64,000 nt of DNA from positions 682,001 to 746,000 of the forward strand of contig JAUIRK010001039.1 of the NCBI GenBank assembly GCA_030549495.1, written 5' to 3'. The notes beneath the pieces are model-generated. The model made no database searches. It was not told the DNA's origin and saw only the letters and a list, made by a program, of their open reading frames with translations. The position numbers and the translations under genes were made by a program. The DNA comes from Nectonema munidae (lineage: Eukaryota > Nematomorpha > Nectonematoida > Nectonematidae). Positions 1-12,800 of this stretch are shown here, in pieces (position 1 is the first letter of the stretch; each line of letters starts with the position of its first letter).

Positions 1-1108
1 TCTAATGAAACTTCTAAGCATAAATGAATAATTTTTTTTTGATTTTCTTCCAGTTTCTTGTAGCTTTGCTAAATAAATTTTCTTTCTTAAATTATCGTGA
101 CACATATTTTTGGAAGCTTTTGAAACTTAACGTCATAAAGGGAGGTAAATTTTACAACCCTCCCGGGCGGCATAAATGCTAGCTAAGCCTTTGGAATGAA
201 CCGTTTTTACAGAATTCTTAAATTTGGGTTTTAAAATTCAAAGTGATAAAAAATAATTTGGAGCTTTTCTGTTCATCTTTCGACTATTGAATTTACGATG
301 AATTTCAAAATTCTTATTTTCAATCTTATTAAATTTAATCTTTTCAATTGTTTTTTGATTAAATTTTTATTCAACGTTTTTAAGCGTATTATAAAATGTC
401 AAAGCTTAAATTATTGAGGATAAAAACCATTTAACACACTCTTCAAGCAGTACAAAGTTATACATGACAACACTCGCAAAACTGGATCCTTATTGTCTAT
501 CAATACTGTAGACACAGGAAACTGGGATAAATTTATTTTTCTATTGTCACGAGATTTATGCGTAAGTTAAGTGTTAGGAATGTTGATATTATGTAATTAG
601 AATAAAATAAATTTCATTTTACAAACAACCCAGTAAACACATACTATAACTCCAATTCATCACTCAACTTGTCCAATACTTTTCAATCGCGAATTAACAA
701 AACTTTTATGAGTGTAGAGTAATGATAAAAAAGTGTGTAAACTGGAAAGTTTGCACTTAGTATTCATTTGGAATCTTTTTGTTTTTGTTTTAAATTCTGT
801 GGAATCGCAAGAATGAAGAGTATAATTGTGTATCAAAAACGGCAAAACTTCATAAACGTGGTTTTTCCTAGATCTACAGTTATTAAAAGTTTTTGAGATA
901 ACGTATTGTAAATTAATTTTTTTATTGAGAAGAAGTGGGTGCCATATATTTGATTCATTTGTTTTACTCAAACTTTGTTGATTGTTTCAATTAGTGAAAT
1001 TTTCGAAAGTTTTTTTAATCTTCAATATTTATTTTCAGATTTCATAGATTTGAAAAAGTTTTTTACTTTCATACCTGTTTTAAAGTATTTAGTTAGAGTT
1101 TTTGAAAA
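1..1108. other. AT-rich flank without a recognisable gene
   Basis: No exon, repeat unit or structured RNA could be supported here. The last 80 bases or so lead into the Tigger open reading frame. A minus-strand open frame at 660-971 has low-complexity content and no family resemblance, and was not accepted. I looked here for the missing left terminal inverted repeat of the Tigger element and did not find a convincing match. Confidence 0.5.
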
Positions 1109-2581
1109 ATGGACAAGCCTAAAAGAAACCTAACTGTTCATAGCATGGAGTTAAAATGTCAAGCAATTGAAAAAGTCGAAAAAGGTGAAAAGAAAGTTGT
1201 TGTGGCTAAAGAATTCAACATTCCTCTTAATACTTTATCAAGCTGGTTGAAATCTTCTTCTAAAATCAAAGAAAGCTCATGCATCAACGGATTTAAGCGT
1301 AGAAGAATCCGACAAAGTAAGTTCCCAGATGTTGAAGAAGCACTTTTTTCATGGTTTAAGCAAGCTCGAATTCAAGGTATTTCTATATCTGGACCAATAC
1401 TGCAGGCAAAAGCAACGAAACTTGCGAGAGATATGCAATATAATGATTTCAAGTGTAGTGAAGGATGGCTGAACAGATTTAAAGGTAGAAGATACGATAT
1501 AAGTTGTAGAGTTATGAGTGGTGAAGGTAATAGCGTAAATATGGAATCAGTTAGTACTTGGATCAATACTACACTTCCTTCAATACTTGAGAAATATTCC
1601 CAAACTGATGTTTATAATGCTGATGAATTCGCATTATTTTATAAACTTCTGCCCTCAAAATCTTTAACTTATAAAGAAGAAAGATGTTTTGGGGGTAAAC
1701 TATCAAAAGAAAGAATCACAGTTTTAGTGTGTTCTAATGTATCTGGAACGCATAAGTTACCTTTGTTTGTGATCGACAAATCACTGAAACCAAGATGTTT
1801 TAAAGGAGTCAAATCTCTTCCTACCGAATATACAGCAAACAGACGTGCTTGGATGAATGAAAAAACTTTCTCAAGCTGGCTCAATAGAATTGACCAGTTG
1901 TTTAAATCTAAAAATCGTAAAATAGCCCTATTTTTAGATAATGTGGCTTCTCACACAAAACAAACGCTCAGTAATGTTGACTTATATTTCTTACCTCCAA
2001 ATGCTACTTCTAAAACTCAACCAATGGATCAAGGGGTGATCAGGAATATAAAAACGTACTATCGTCGTTTTTTAGTTGAAAAACAAATTTTTTCTATCGA
2101 AAATAACATGAAGATCCCAACCCTTAATGTTTTAGACGCTTTACATTTGGTGCAACGTGCATGGTCCTGTGTCGAATCTGGTACGATATTAAATTGCTTC
2201 AAACATGCTGGATTTTTTCCATCATCCAACGAAGATACTGAAGATTTTGATCAAGATCTTCATCGAGACGAAAACATGTTAGAAAAAGCAAAAGAGTTAG
2301 GAATCACAATGCCCTCATTTGAAGAATACATTTGTGTAGATGATGATGTTACTGCAAATGCTCCTTTGACAGATGAAGATATTTTATTGGCAGCCGGAAG
2401 AAAAAACAATGAACTGGATGATAGTGATGAACTTTCAGATTGTTCTAATTCGTCTACAGCACAAATACCAAGCACCTCAGCAGCATTGAGTATGTGTTCT
2501 GATTTAAGATTATTTTTTCAGGCTCAAGAAAGTTCATCAGATGTGTTTGAGACTGCATTGCAAAGTTGGAGAATCATATAG
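1109..2581 (+). CDS. Tigger/pogo-type DDE transposase, intact 490-aa frame
   Basis: The frame encodes a Tc1/mariner-superfamily transposase of the pogo/Tigger group, related to CENP-B and Jerky. Residues about 8-54 form a Psq-type helix-turn-helix (MELKCQAIEKVEKGEKKVVV, then NTLSSWL). Residues about 60-135 form the CENP-B/Tc5-type DNA-binding domain (GWLNRFKGR). The DDE_1 catalytic core covers about 165-365, with acidic residues in YNADE (D172), LFLDN (D277) and QPMDQG (D307), so the last two are 29 residues apart. The C-terminus (about 390-490) is acidic and serine-rich. The start ATG sits in a good context (AAAAATGG). The frame has no stop or frameshift, which suggests a young insertion or retained function. 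A right terminal repeat lies downstream; no left one was found. It could be a domesticated gene instead of a mobile copy. Confidence 0.93.
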   Translation: MDKPKRNLTVHSMELKCQAIEKVEKGEKKVVVAKEFNIPLNTLSSWLKSSSKIKESSCINGFKRRRIRQSKFPDVEEALFSWFKQARIQGISISGPILQAKATKLARDMQYNDFKCSEGWLNRFKGRRYDISCRVMSGEGNSVNMESVSTWINTTLPSILEKYSQTDVYNADEFALFYKLLPSKSLTYKEERCFGGKLSKERITVLVCSNVSGTHKLPLFVIDKSLKPRCFKGVKSLPTEYTANRRAWMNEKTFSSWLNRIDQLFKSKNRKIALFLDNVASHTKQTLSNVDLYFLPPNATSKTQPMDQGVIRNIKTYYRRFLVEKQIFSIENNMKIPTLNVLDALHLVQRAWSCVESGTILNCFKHAGFFPSSNEDTEDFDQDLHRDENMLEKAKELGITMPSFEEYICVDDDVTANAPLTDEDILLAAGRKNNELDDSDELSDCSNSSTAQIPSTSAALSMCSDLRLFFQAQESSSDVFETALQSWRII

Positions 2582-2796
2582 AAAAATTACAGAAAAATAA
2601 GCTTGTACAACGCACAATTAAAGATTATTTTACCGTCAGAAATTTATGATTTGATTGATTTTAGTGAATATAAAAAATAATTTTTAAAATTTATGAAGCC
2701 CAAACTTCATTTATAGCACTATCATTTATCTCGAACTTCTTTTGTGTCGAAGTTTTTTATGTTCCCCTTGAGGTTCGACACAACGAGATTTTACTG
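1109..2796 (+). mobile_element. Tigger-like element, right end identified, left end unresolved
   Basis: About 215 bases after the transposase stop, the sequence ends in a typical Tigger terminus. Read on the minus strand from 2796 it begins CAGTAAAATCTCGTTGTGTC and continues GAACCTC, followed on the plus strand by a TA dinucleotide, the usual target site. A second, inverted and diverged copy of the GTGTCGAA motif lies about 40 bases further in (2720-2760), so the right end has an internal inverted sub-repeat. The matching left repeat was not seen upstream of 1109. The element is therefore 5' truncated or its left end has diverged. Confidence 0.7.
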
Positions 2797-2996
2797 TATA
2801 TCATTAGAAAGCTTATCGTTTGCCACATACTCTAGAATAATTTATTTTTGCAAAAGTTTTTAAAAATTTTAATAAATGGACTTTACTTCGAAAAATTTTG
2901 TCTAAATTTTTGAAAAAATTACGGACCACCTTTTTATTGAAGCATAATGTGTCTTTTTTAAAAAAAAATTGAATGAAAATGGTATCATTGGAAAGG

Positions 2997-3685
2997 TATA
3001 CTCTTTGTGGTTAACATAGGCTAGGTTATACAAATAAATATATTTTTATCTTTCCAAAATCTGCCTTTATGTGAGGTCAGTCAAGTTTTATCTAGTTTCA
3101 AAAAATACCAATAATAATTAACGTTCTTAATTTATATAATTTTTTTTCAATATTTTATATTCACAAAGGTAAAATATGATTTTTTACATTTTAAAATTTC
3201 ATAGTTAAAGAAAACTGTCGAAAATTAATATATATTTTACTTTTTATGGGTCAGTAGTATAGGTCAGTATAATTTTTTTCTAATAAATTTAAAATTATTT
3301 TTGAAGTGAAAAATGTTGATCGAATGTACAAGATTTGAAGCTATACTCTTTGTGTGTAAAATAGGCTAGGTTTTACAAATAAATATATTTTTATTTTTCC
3401 AAAATTCGCTTTTATGTGAGGTCAGTCAACTTTTATCTAGTTTCAAAAAATACCAATAATTAATGTGATGAGTTTATATATTATTTCTTCAAAATTTTAT
3501 ATTCACAAAGGCAGAATATGGTTTTTAACATTTTAAAATGTCATAGTTAAATAAAACTGTCGAAAATTAATATTTATTTTTTACTTTTTATGGGTCAGTA
3601 GTATAGGTCAGTATAATATTTTTCTAATAAATTTTAAATTATTTTTCAAGTGAAAAATGTCGATTAAATGTACGAGTTTTGTTTG
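2997..3685 (+). repeat. Direct tandem duplication, two units of about 345 bp
   Basis: Unit 1 starts at 2997 (TATACTCTTTGTGG) and unit 2 at 3342 (TATACTCTTTGTGTG). Both then contain AGGCTAGGTT, CCAAAATxxGCxTTTATGTG, TATATTCACAAAGG and GGGTCAGTAGTATAGGTCAG in the same order and spacing. Divergence is visible but modest, so the duplication is not very recent. No coding content was seen in either unit. The gap 2797-2996 holds nothing recognisable. Confidence 0.9.
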
Positions 3686-3805
3686 ATAATCGTAGTCTAC
3701 TTTTATTTAGTTTAGATACAACCTTTCTAATTTTTAGCGAAGAGCATTCGTTATATTTATACCCACAGTGTGCGAATAATAAATCACATTATTGATTGAT
3801 TTTAG

Positions 3806-6800
3806 AGCATAACTATGCGAAGAAAGATGAACACATGTTGCATTACGCGTTTGTGAGCGCAGTGAATTCTTATCTCGCATACGCTACACCACATCTTTAG
3901 CACGCGTGTGTGGTTTATTTTATCGGGCTAGTGTACGCTTAGTTTATTTGTAGTGTTCCTAGCTTAAATCTTAGTCAAATATTAAAACGCTTATAACTTT
4001 CACATTTCTCAACAAAATGCATCATGCGATATACCAAATTAAAGCATTTTTTATGGGCTTTCAGAATACATTACTTATATCATAAGTCCTTAAGAAATAC
4101 CATTTTACTGTTTATATTTTCCATGTGCTTCATACCATTAATTAGCAGATAAGGGATGCATTTTAAGGCAAATATTTAAAATCGTTATAGGTAATAACTT
4201 TTGTAACATCGTATGAGGTAGCAAAATATGAACAGAAAGTTTGATATTTTTTGATTTTTTAAAGAATATTTTTCGATTCTTTGATTACAGAATTTTATTA
4301 TGATTATTTGACAAATATAATATTTAAAATCGTGCAAATTGCAAAGTATAGGTAATAACTTTTGTGATTACAGAATTTTATTTTGATTATTTGTTAAAAT
4401 ATATTATATAGGTTGGAGATGAATTATCGCGGTATACAGGTGGGAGATGAACCAACGTAGTATACAAATGTATATAGGTAATAACTTATGTAGCATCGTC
4501 TCCCCGAATGAGGTATATCAAATCTTACATCTAGCAGAATGTGAACAGAAAGTTGAACCTTGTCTCCCTAGTTATTTGTACATGGAATAGAAACCATCTT
4601 AGTATGCAGGTTGGAGATGAATCATTGTAGTATATAGTTTGGAGATGAATCATCGTAGAATACAGGTTGGAGAAGATATATATATATATATACATATATG
4701 TATGTGACATTAAATGGTGCTTTAGTAAATACTTACAAAATGTCAAGATGGAAAATTTCGAGAAAGGGGGGGTGCAGTTGTCCTAGAACTATGAAAACAC
4801 TCCGCTATACCTTTACCTATTGAGTATGCAGGAATATTTATTCAAATCCTAGTTAAATCTCATCTATGTCTTTACTAAAGTATAGCGAAGTCCTCTAAAA
4901 CAAATCCAGCATCCTGTTTAGATAAAAATGGTAGACAATAAATATTTTATATAACGTTAAAATAAAAGTAATTTTTCATAAAGTCAATTTTAAAAAATGT
5001 AAACAAAACAACGTGAAAAAGCATTTTTTAGAAATACTGTTGACTATCACTTGTTATGAAACTTTGGGACCTGGAGGACACGGAATTAGCCATTTATCAG
5101 GTTAAAATATACGAACGCGAGTAGTTAGTCTCCTCTTAATTAATTTATTAAGAGAGAATTAGAATTATTAAGAGAGTAGTTCTTCTCGTCTTAAAATTAA
5201 AACATGCACTAAATCGGTACAAGTTGGTGAAAAAATAGTTTTATTTGAAGAGCTTTTCTGATATGCACAATGTTCGATGTTTGCGCTTCCCGTCATAAGA
5301 AGCAAATCTATTATTCATTGAAGCCGTGGTTAAAAACCCAAATATCAGTGTAAATGAAATAGTTAAAAATTTTGCGTCTTTTTAAAAAAGCACGTGTACA
5401 AGCTTCAGTTGTGGTATCGAAGGCCTCTCTGCCTCAATCGCATGACAACAGTTTACGAGTTGATGATAAAAAATAATAAACAAATTAACGGAAAAATAGC
5501 AAAATAATTAAGTTACTTCTTAATCAATATAACTTCCTAACGAAGTATCAAAGTTTATTTACTTTAGTAACTCTACTAAGCGTAAGTGATTTTTTTCATA
5601 AAGTTGCCACATTAAACAATAAAATGTTCAAAATAGTAGTGGACTTTTAGTGTGCATGCCGAAACTTTAACTCTTCAATCTCACTTCTCTATTAAGTATC
5701 CAACGTGCATCACCGAGTGCTACAACGTCGTGCTCTCACTCTCAGCATTTCTCCAAAATTCGCACAACGCCTGCCTCTTCCCTGCTGACAACCTCTCCCT
5801 ATCCACGATCCCGCATCCCCTCAACGAGTGGGGGTCCCTCCTCCCCCACCCCACCCTCTCGCACTTCACCCCACTCAATCGCACTCTTTCTCGCTTCATC
5901 TCCTCCATCACGCACTTCTTTCGCTTCCTGCCCTCGGCCACCTGCCCCTCACTTTCATCTCCTTTCCCTGCAGGACTCAGTGCATTGGACATACAGACCA
6001 ATTTGATTCCATACCCCAAGTTCAGCCTCATCACCACTATTCTTCTCTTCGCCCAACGAAACTTGGCCCAAATCGTGATTGCCCTTTATTTTCATTCACT
6101 TTTTATATGACACTGTTCATCAATGTCTTGATGGACTTGAGATCAACTCCAGATGAATCTTGAGTTTTTTTCTAGCAACGGGCGTGTCTAAGTGCTAAAT
6201 TTTTTAATTCCAAAAGGTTTTTTGAATTTATTTTTAAATATCATTTTCAAGTGCATAGCTTCAACTTGAAGTGAAAAATTTAAAATAAAAGTTGGCTTCT
6301 CGGAGCTTTTTATATTTATTTGCACCCATTTTTGCTTTTGTATAACAAGTCGTGATTGTACACAAAATTGCATTGTATAGAAACAAGTAAATAGAATGTA
6401 CACACAAAAAGTCGTTATGATGTTAACCGCTCTTATAATAGAGTTATTAATCCTTACAACGATTCCACTATTTAACTAACAAATTTACATTAGTTAGGTT
6501 GTAGGTTAATTATTTTGGCAATGTGTAAACAAACATATTACTTGCATTATTTTTACTTTTTTCTTCTAACTTTCTTCCTTTTATACAAACAAATTTATAA
6601 AGAGCATTATGAACCTTATTCGCGAAACAAAATTTTTAAAAGATTGATTTTCCAAAACTCTCATCATCATCATCATCATGATCATCGATGGATCAAGAAG
6701 CCGTTGGTTGCAATACAATGTAATAGCATTTTCACTAACTGCTTTTACCTTCAATTCTTATTTGATGAAGAAAGCCATCACTTTGTTTATCTTTACTTCT

Positions 6801-9800
6801 TCCTTATGCATAAATAAATCTAACCCCTACTTCATCATCTACATATTCTTTCCTATATCTTCTATTTTAAAATTTGAGAAGAAGGGGATTGTCTGATCCC
6901 AACAGATTCAAATAGATCTTACTTCCCATTTATTGGGTTGGGGCATCGAACCTTTTATTCCTTCCGCCCTCTTCACCGAATCTATCTCTTTTAGAATGGC
7001 GATCAATGCAAACTCTACAATTCCACTACAATTTCTAAAAGATTTTTATCCTGTCTCAACTGCGATTTCTCTATCGGCAAATGCCTCACATGCTCCTTTA
7101 CCCTCAAAGACTCCTTTCCTCTTCACGTAATGTTGCAGTGCCACATATGTCTTTTTTTTATTATAAATATTCCGTTGATTGACAGTGTACTTCAAGCCAC
7201 CCCTGAAAGCGTAAATGTTTATGCGTTTGTCCCCAAAAGTACTTTGAAATTTCACATATCAGATGTTAGCTCCAATGTAGGATATTCATTTTTTTTCGAA
7301 TTTGTGACGCGTCGTCTCTTAGAAAAAAATGACCTGATTCGATATATACCATATTTAGTTTGATTTCCCCCTTTTTCAATTAATTGTTAATTTTAAGTAT
7401 TCACATTAGAATTGAGAATAAAAACAAAATAGAATTAAAATAGAGAAAATGTATTACTAAAATGAAACATATGCCAATTAATCAGAGATACTAAACTCCC
7501 TCATCTTTGACTACTTTTTACTTTAGCGTGAACTTGAAAACGCTCTTAGCTTTCCATGAACGTTTTCCATTTATTTCAAGTTTAACCAAATTTTTTTTCA
7601 ATCAAACAACTTCAAAATTTTTGTAAGTTTCTTATGCATGGATAGTTGCTTAATTCTAATTAGCCATCCAGTATTGGAAAATATTGTAATTCAACAGAGT
7701 CATCTTACGCATCGTCTAATTTATATTCCAAAATATTTTTAATTAAACTGAGGGAAGAAAACACATTTATATCCCTCTTAATAGTGTAATCGCCTTGAAA
7801 ACATTTTTCAAATTTTATGCCCCAAAAATTCTCGAGCTTTTCGTATATACTCATCCATTCCTTATTCACGCTAAAATAATGGATATATAATATAATAGCA
7901 CTAATTTTTAAAAATGATCCTTTTTTTAATGTTGTGATAAATTGATTTAAAAGAAAAATAAGTTCTCTATTTGGCAAAACATGCAATGATTTATAATAAT
8001 AATAATATCTTTTGCCAGACATCCAAAAATATTTCAAATAAATGTAATAGATTTGAGAAATTGATTACACAATTTTGTTTACCGTATATCTTTGAGTATA
8101 AGTCAATCTCAAGTATGAGACAAGCAGCTAAATTTTAATCAAGGTATCCAGAAATTTGATTAAATCAAACATAACTAAAGCTGAAAAGCAAAGCTCTCCT
8201 CAACCACATTTTCAACATTGGTTTGAAATTTTGTTAATTATGATAGAGGCACACTCGAAAAAAACACCTCTACTACTCTATAAGATGGGTTCTAAAAGTT
8301 TTAACAGCATAAAATGGCGCCACTACAAAAATATTAAGAACCTAACTTGTCTTATAATTATGACATACCAACAAGATTGACTCAAATTGATTTTATAAAA
8401 GTCGGAGTAATGATTTCATCTTAGATTTTACTTAAAAAAAGCTCATCTTGAATTCAAATGTCAAGGATATATGGAAAATTAATAGCAACAGATCTTACAA
8501 CATTCTGTGCGTATTTATTTGCACAACAGCTACCTAAATAGTTTAAGCGCTAAATTTTTTTACGACCATATTCTATAAGTTGTATCAAAAACATGTTTCC
8601 TAAGATGATAAGGGTGGCGTTTATACTGAAATAGTGAAGGATGAAGAACAGGTGCTCACTTTTCAAAATTATACTGCTGAAAGGCTTAAATTTAAATCGC
8701 TCTGGTCTTTGCTCCCCTCATCGCACAAACACTTTACTGGAGTACACCATCCCATGTTGCTTCATCACAATTACGATGCTTTCTTGGCTTTCAAACGTTG
8801 CGGTGTAAAGGCGTGAACAAAGAAATACTGTTCTGGGTATAAACTGCACTCGCTGTAAAGCTATCCACTCTCTAAGCTCATCTCTCTTACATTGCGTTTC
8901 TAGTAGGCAGTACTTCTTTTTAAAGAACTTCTCCGTATGCGTGAGGCACTTATCCTTAAAAGTTGTAATTGCGTGCTTACCTCCTAGTTTACTGTGTCAC
9001 AAAAACATTTTTTCTGATTTTGTTCTCATCGCTGCGTGCATATATCTTCTTCCTATTTGACTACTATAACATTCATCATTAACTTAATTGGGCACTCATT
9101 CTCTACAAAATGTAAAAACGAGGTCTTTTAAAAAGATTTAGCTGATATATGGGTGGAGTGTTATAAGTCGCACTTAAATATACGAAACTCGGTAAAGTGC
9201 GAGTTAAGATTTGCTTCTCCGCATGCTGTCGAGTGGTCGACCGTAACGTAAACAAAAGAGCTTATGATGAAGTCATCGGCTAACGTAAACACAGAAAGCG
9301 TAGTAAAGTCATTTAAAAATGCGGTATCTCTAATGCACGATGGCACAGACGATGATCTGCTGTATGAGGGTGAAGATGAGTCTGAACTTGATTCACCAGA
9401 TGCAGAGTAGGAATCTTCATGATGAAACTGCGAATGACTGTTCGTTTGAAGAACTTTTTGTTTCAGATGCTAACTGTGCCAATTTTTTTGAAATTTTAAC
9501 TTTTTTTCTTTTGTTTTTTTTTCGAAGACCCCGTTCCCCGAGGAATAAAATATAGAGCCGGGGTGGACTCCTCCCTAGTATTTACATCGATTGTTTCTGC
9601 ACCAAATTGTCGCCGGTATCAGCATAAAGTTACGCTTGGTTTCCTATAACAATAGCCACAAGATCAAAGGTTCGCTTTTTCTTACTGTTATATAAGACTG
9701 CATAAAATTTTCCGATGATTTTTAAGGATTAAGTCAACCTATGCAGGGAAATATACGGTATGTGTTATTACTGGTTTTTAACCGTGTTTTCGTTAACCGA

Positions 9801-12800
9801 TTGATTAACCCGTTAATTTCAGTGAAATTTGGAGTCCATAGATATGCATAAGGTGCAAAAATATTTCATTAGGAAAACGTAAAAAAATCAAAGCAATTTT
9901 ATTAGAGCATACTTGCAAGTACCAAAACGTGGAAATGTGGTTATGCAATGACATTTTAAAAAAAACACGCTATCATTACGCAAAGCAGTGTGTTACAGAA
10001 GTCTAAAATCGTTTAAAAGTATTTATACACGTGTGAATTAATTATGATTTGCTAAAGGTTTTGAGAGTTGAGTTGACCTGTGAGTAATAATAATAATAAT
10101 CGGTTACTTTTCATGGAATACCATTACTAGTTATTACCTACCCTACAAAATGAGGAAGGTGTTCCGTTAAACTTTTTTTAGGAATTTCGAAATGTTTCAC
10201 CTGAAGAAAAGATTGGTAAGCCATGCTCTAAGAAAGTTAAATGTAGAAGGTGGGGATTATTTAGAATGATGTGTTAGTGGATTAAATGATGTTATGGTGT
10301 TGATTAGCTAGGATTGGTGATGGATAAGACAGTTTGCTACTTGGGTCTCGCCAGTAAAAATTTCGTCACCCTCTCAATTTTGTTAAGCTCGCTCACTTGA
10401 AAACCTGATGTAAGGTAGTAGTTGACTAGGTTCTGACAGTCAGGTATATATTTATTTAGTTTTTTTTAATTTATAAAAAATCTTAAAATCTTATATCTTT
10501 TTTTTTAAAATAATTTTACAAAAATCTACCTCCGATTCCAAGTACTTGAAAAAATCTGAGTTGGACTCTGAATACTTAAAAATTTGAACTGTTTTAAGCG
10601 AATTCTTACTTTTGACTTCGCCTAAGCAAAGGCCACTACTCCATATGTTTACAAAAATCAAACATTTTTTCCCTATTTAAAATGAAATACCTTTTCGAAT
10701 ACGACTCTGTCTCGTATTTCTTTAAAATCTCCAACTTTGAGCCCTGGTTTCGAGTACACGCATGATTCTTTTTCCTGGGAAGAACACGGGTCTACTGTCG
10801 AGACTGATTGGGAAAGATGTTTTGCTTATGATTTTTAAGTCAGCTTGATCATTTTCTCAAACACTTTCAAATGAGGGATAACATTAAAAAATCTATATAT
10901 ACTAAACACATTGCTTTGGGCGTGAGTTAGGTTGGTTAGATACTGGGTTTCGATAACTCAAGGTCTTGGGTTCGATCCCGCATCAAGCCTCCTTTCCTCA
11001 TAGTTTGATACAAGCGGCATAATTGTGCTTTCTCAATAAAAACACCCCATGGTACCCTTACCATGTAAACTTTCAATTAGAATTTGATGAGAATAAGTAA
11101 GGTTAAATTTATTTTTAAATATAAAAAATCGATTATTGAAAATTGACAAAATTTTAATTAAACTTATGAGATTAGCAATGCAGTCAGAAGTTTAAAATCC
11201 TCGCAGGCCTTACTAGTGCCAATAAAATAAATAAAATCATCTGCTCTAAGTTTCAATAAGCGTGCGCATACATTGATTTTGTATTGTCTACTCTTCCTAT
11301 GCATCGGTGAATTTTGCAGGAAGTACAATCCTTGAAGGACAAACTCCAATCAGACCTCAAAATGAAGTATTCTAGTCTTTGTCCGACGCCTTTCAAAATG
11401 ATATTTGGCAGGAAAAACGAAATTCAAAAGCACGACAACAACAAAAGCAAAAGAGAACACCACAACAACTCCGGTAAATTCATTTCTTTTTTCATCGTTC
11501 AATTCAACTAACGAGCTCGTTAAACTGGCGATGACTTGATGAACACTAGATCATCCGTGCTAGACCAACTCATACTGGTGTTACGTTTAGAGGCCAGGAA
11601 TAGCAGAATTTTAATGTTTTTGAAGATTTATTTGAAAAAATATGTTCACTACTTCCTATCATCTTCCTGTGAGTACAATGATTTTTTTTAACTTTTTAAC
11701 CACATTATTGAAAATTTACATTTTACCTCTTTTTAGACCAGTGTCCCAAGAAATGAAAACTATCCGACAAGTTTTTTTCTAAAACTAAAATAACTAGAAA
11801 AGTACATGTCATATATAGTGTGAAAAGACAATTCCTAAAAGATATGTGAATTAAATTTGGCTTAGAGAAAAATTATTTAAAAAAAAAAGGGAAATTTTTG
11901 CCAAAGTGATGCCCCTATCACTGTCATTATGAGAAGACAATTCGAAATTTGCAATTTCTATGTATTTAGATGTAATTTTTGTTCATTTTCTGTAGGTCGT
12001 TGTCTTTTTACGGTATGATCCGATATTGCATATGTTTTATACTCTAGAGCAGGGGTTCCAAACCTGTGGTACGCGAGATGTTTTTCAAAAATTCAAAAAA
12101 AGTATTTGTTTTCACAGAAATTCCCACACAGAGAAATGTAGTGTAATGTGAATTTGGCTAAAGTTCATTTTCTTTAGTTCCTCAACTGTAATACATGTAA
12201 ATATGTGCATATGTGTATAATGTAGCATGCACACACATTCTGTTGACTTAGTAGGTACAGTGCAGTGATTAATTAACTTACCATCTTCGTGATTGTTTAT
12301 TTTTATCAATTATTATGTAAATTATTATATATATATATTCAATATATTAAAAAGCAACTTTTAGTTTTATTTCAGATTATTATAGCGTCAAATCAAGATG
12401 CCCAAACGAGAGTATAGCGATCAATATTTTAATTTTGGTTCTATGAATTGAAGAATAGGCCACGGTGTGTGGTGTGTATGAAGACATTATCAAATGCATC
12501 AATGAAGCCTTTTACAACGCCATCTCCAAACTAATCATCCAGACTAGAAAGACCGCGATCCTAATTATTTTAAACGACTTGAGAAAAACGACTAGAGAAA
12601 ACGGGGAAGTAATATGAGCAGTCGGTTGGTATTGTGACAGCCTTCTGTGAAATTGCACTTTTTTGGCAAAGAAATAAAAGCCTTCCACAACAAATGGTGA
12701 AGCATGGCATCTTTGATGAAGCAGTGTCAAATAAAACGATACAGAGGTGCATTACAGAAATGTCTACTGTTATTATGAACCAGTCATTACGGAAGTATAG

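Noticed and set aside
632-660. CAGTAAACACATAC as possible left tip of the Tigger element
   Set aside because: Only the first seven bases match the right tip, and there is no TA before it.
5828-6163. Plus-strand 111-codon frame and minus-strand 5720-6037 frame
   Set aside because: Alternative-frame shadows of the tubulin-like exon at 5651-6063.
7130-7180. An intron between CTTCAC|GTAATG and a downstream AG within the tubulin-like exon (d)
   Set aside because: The reading frame continues without interruption through the segment and still aligns with tubulin, so no intron is needed.
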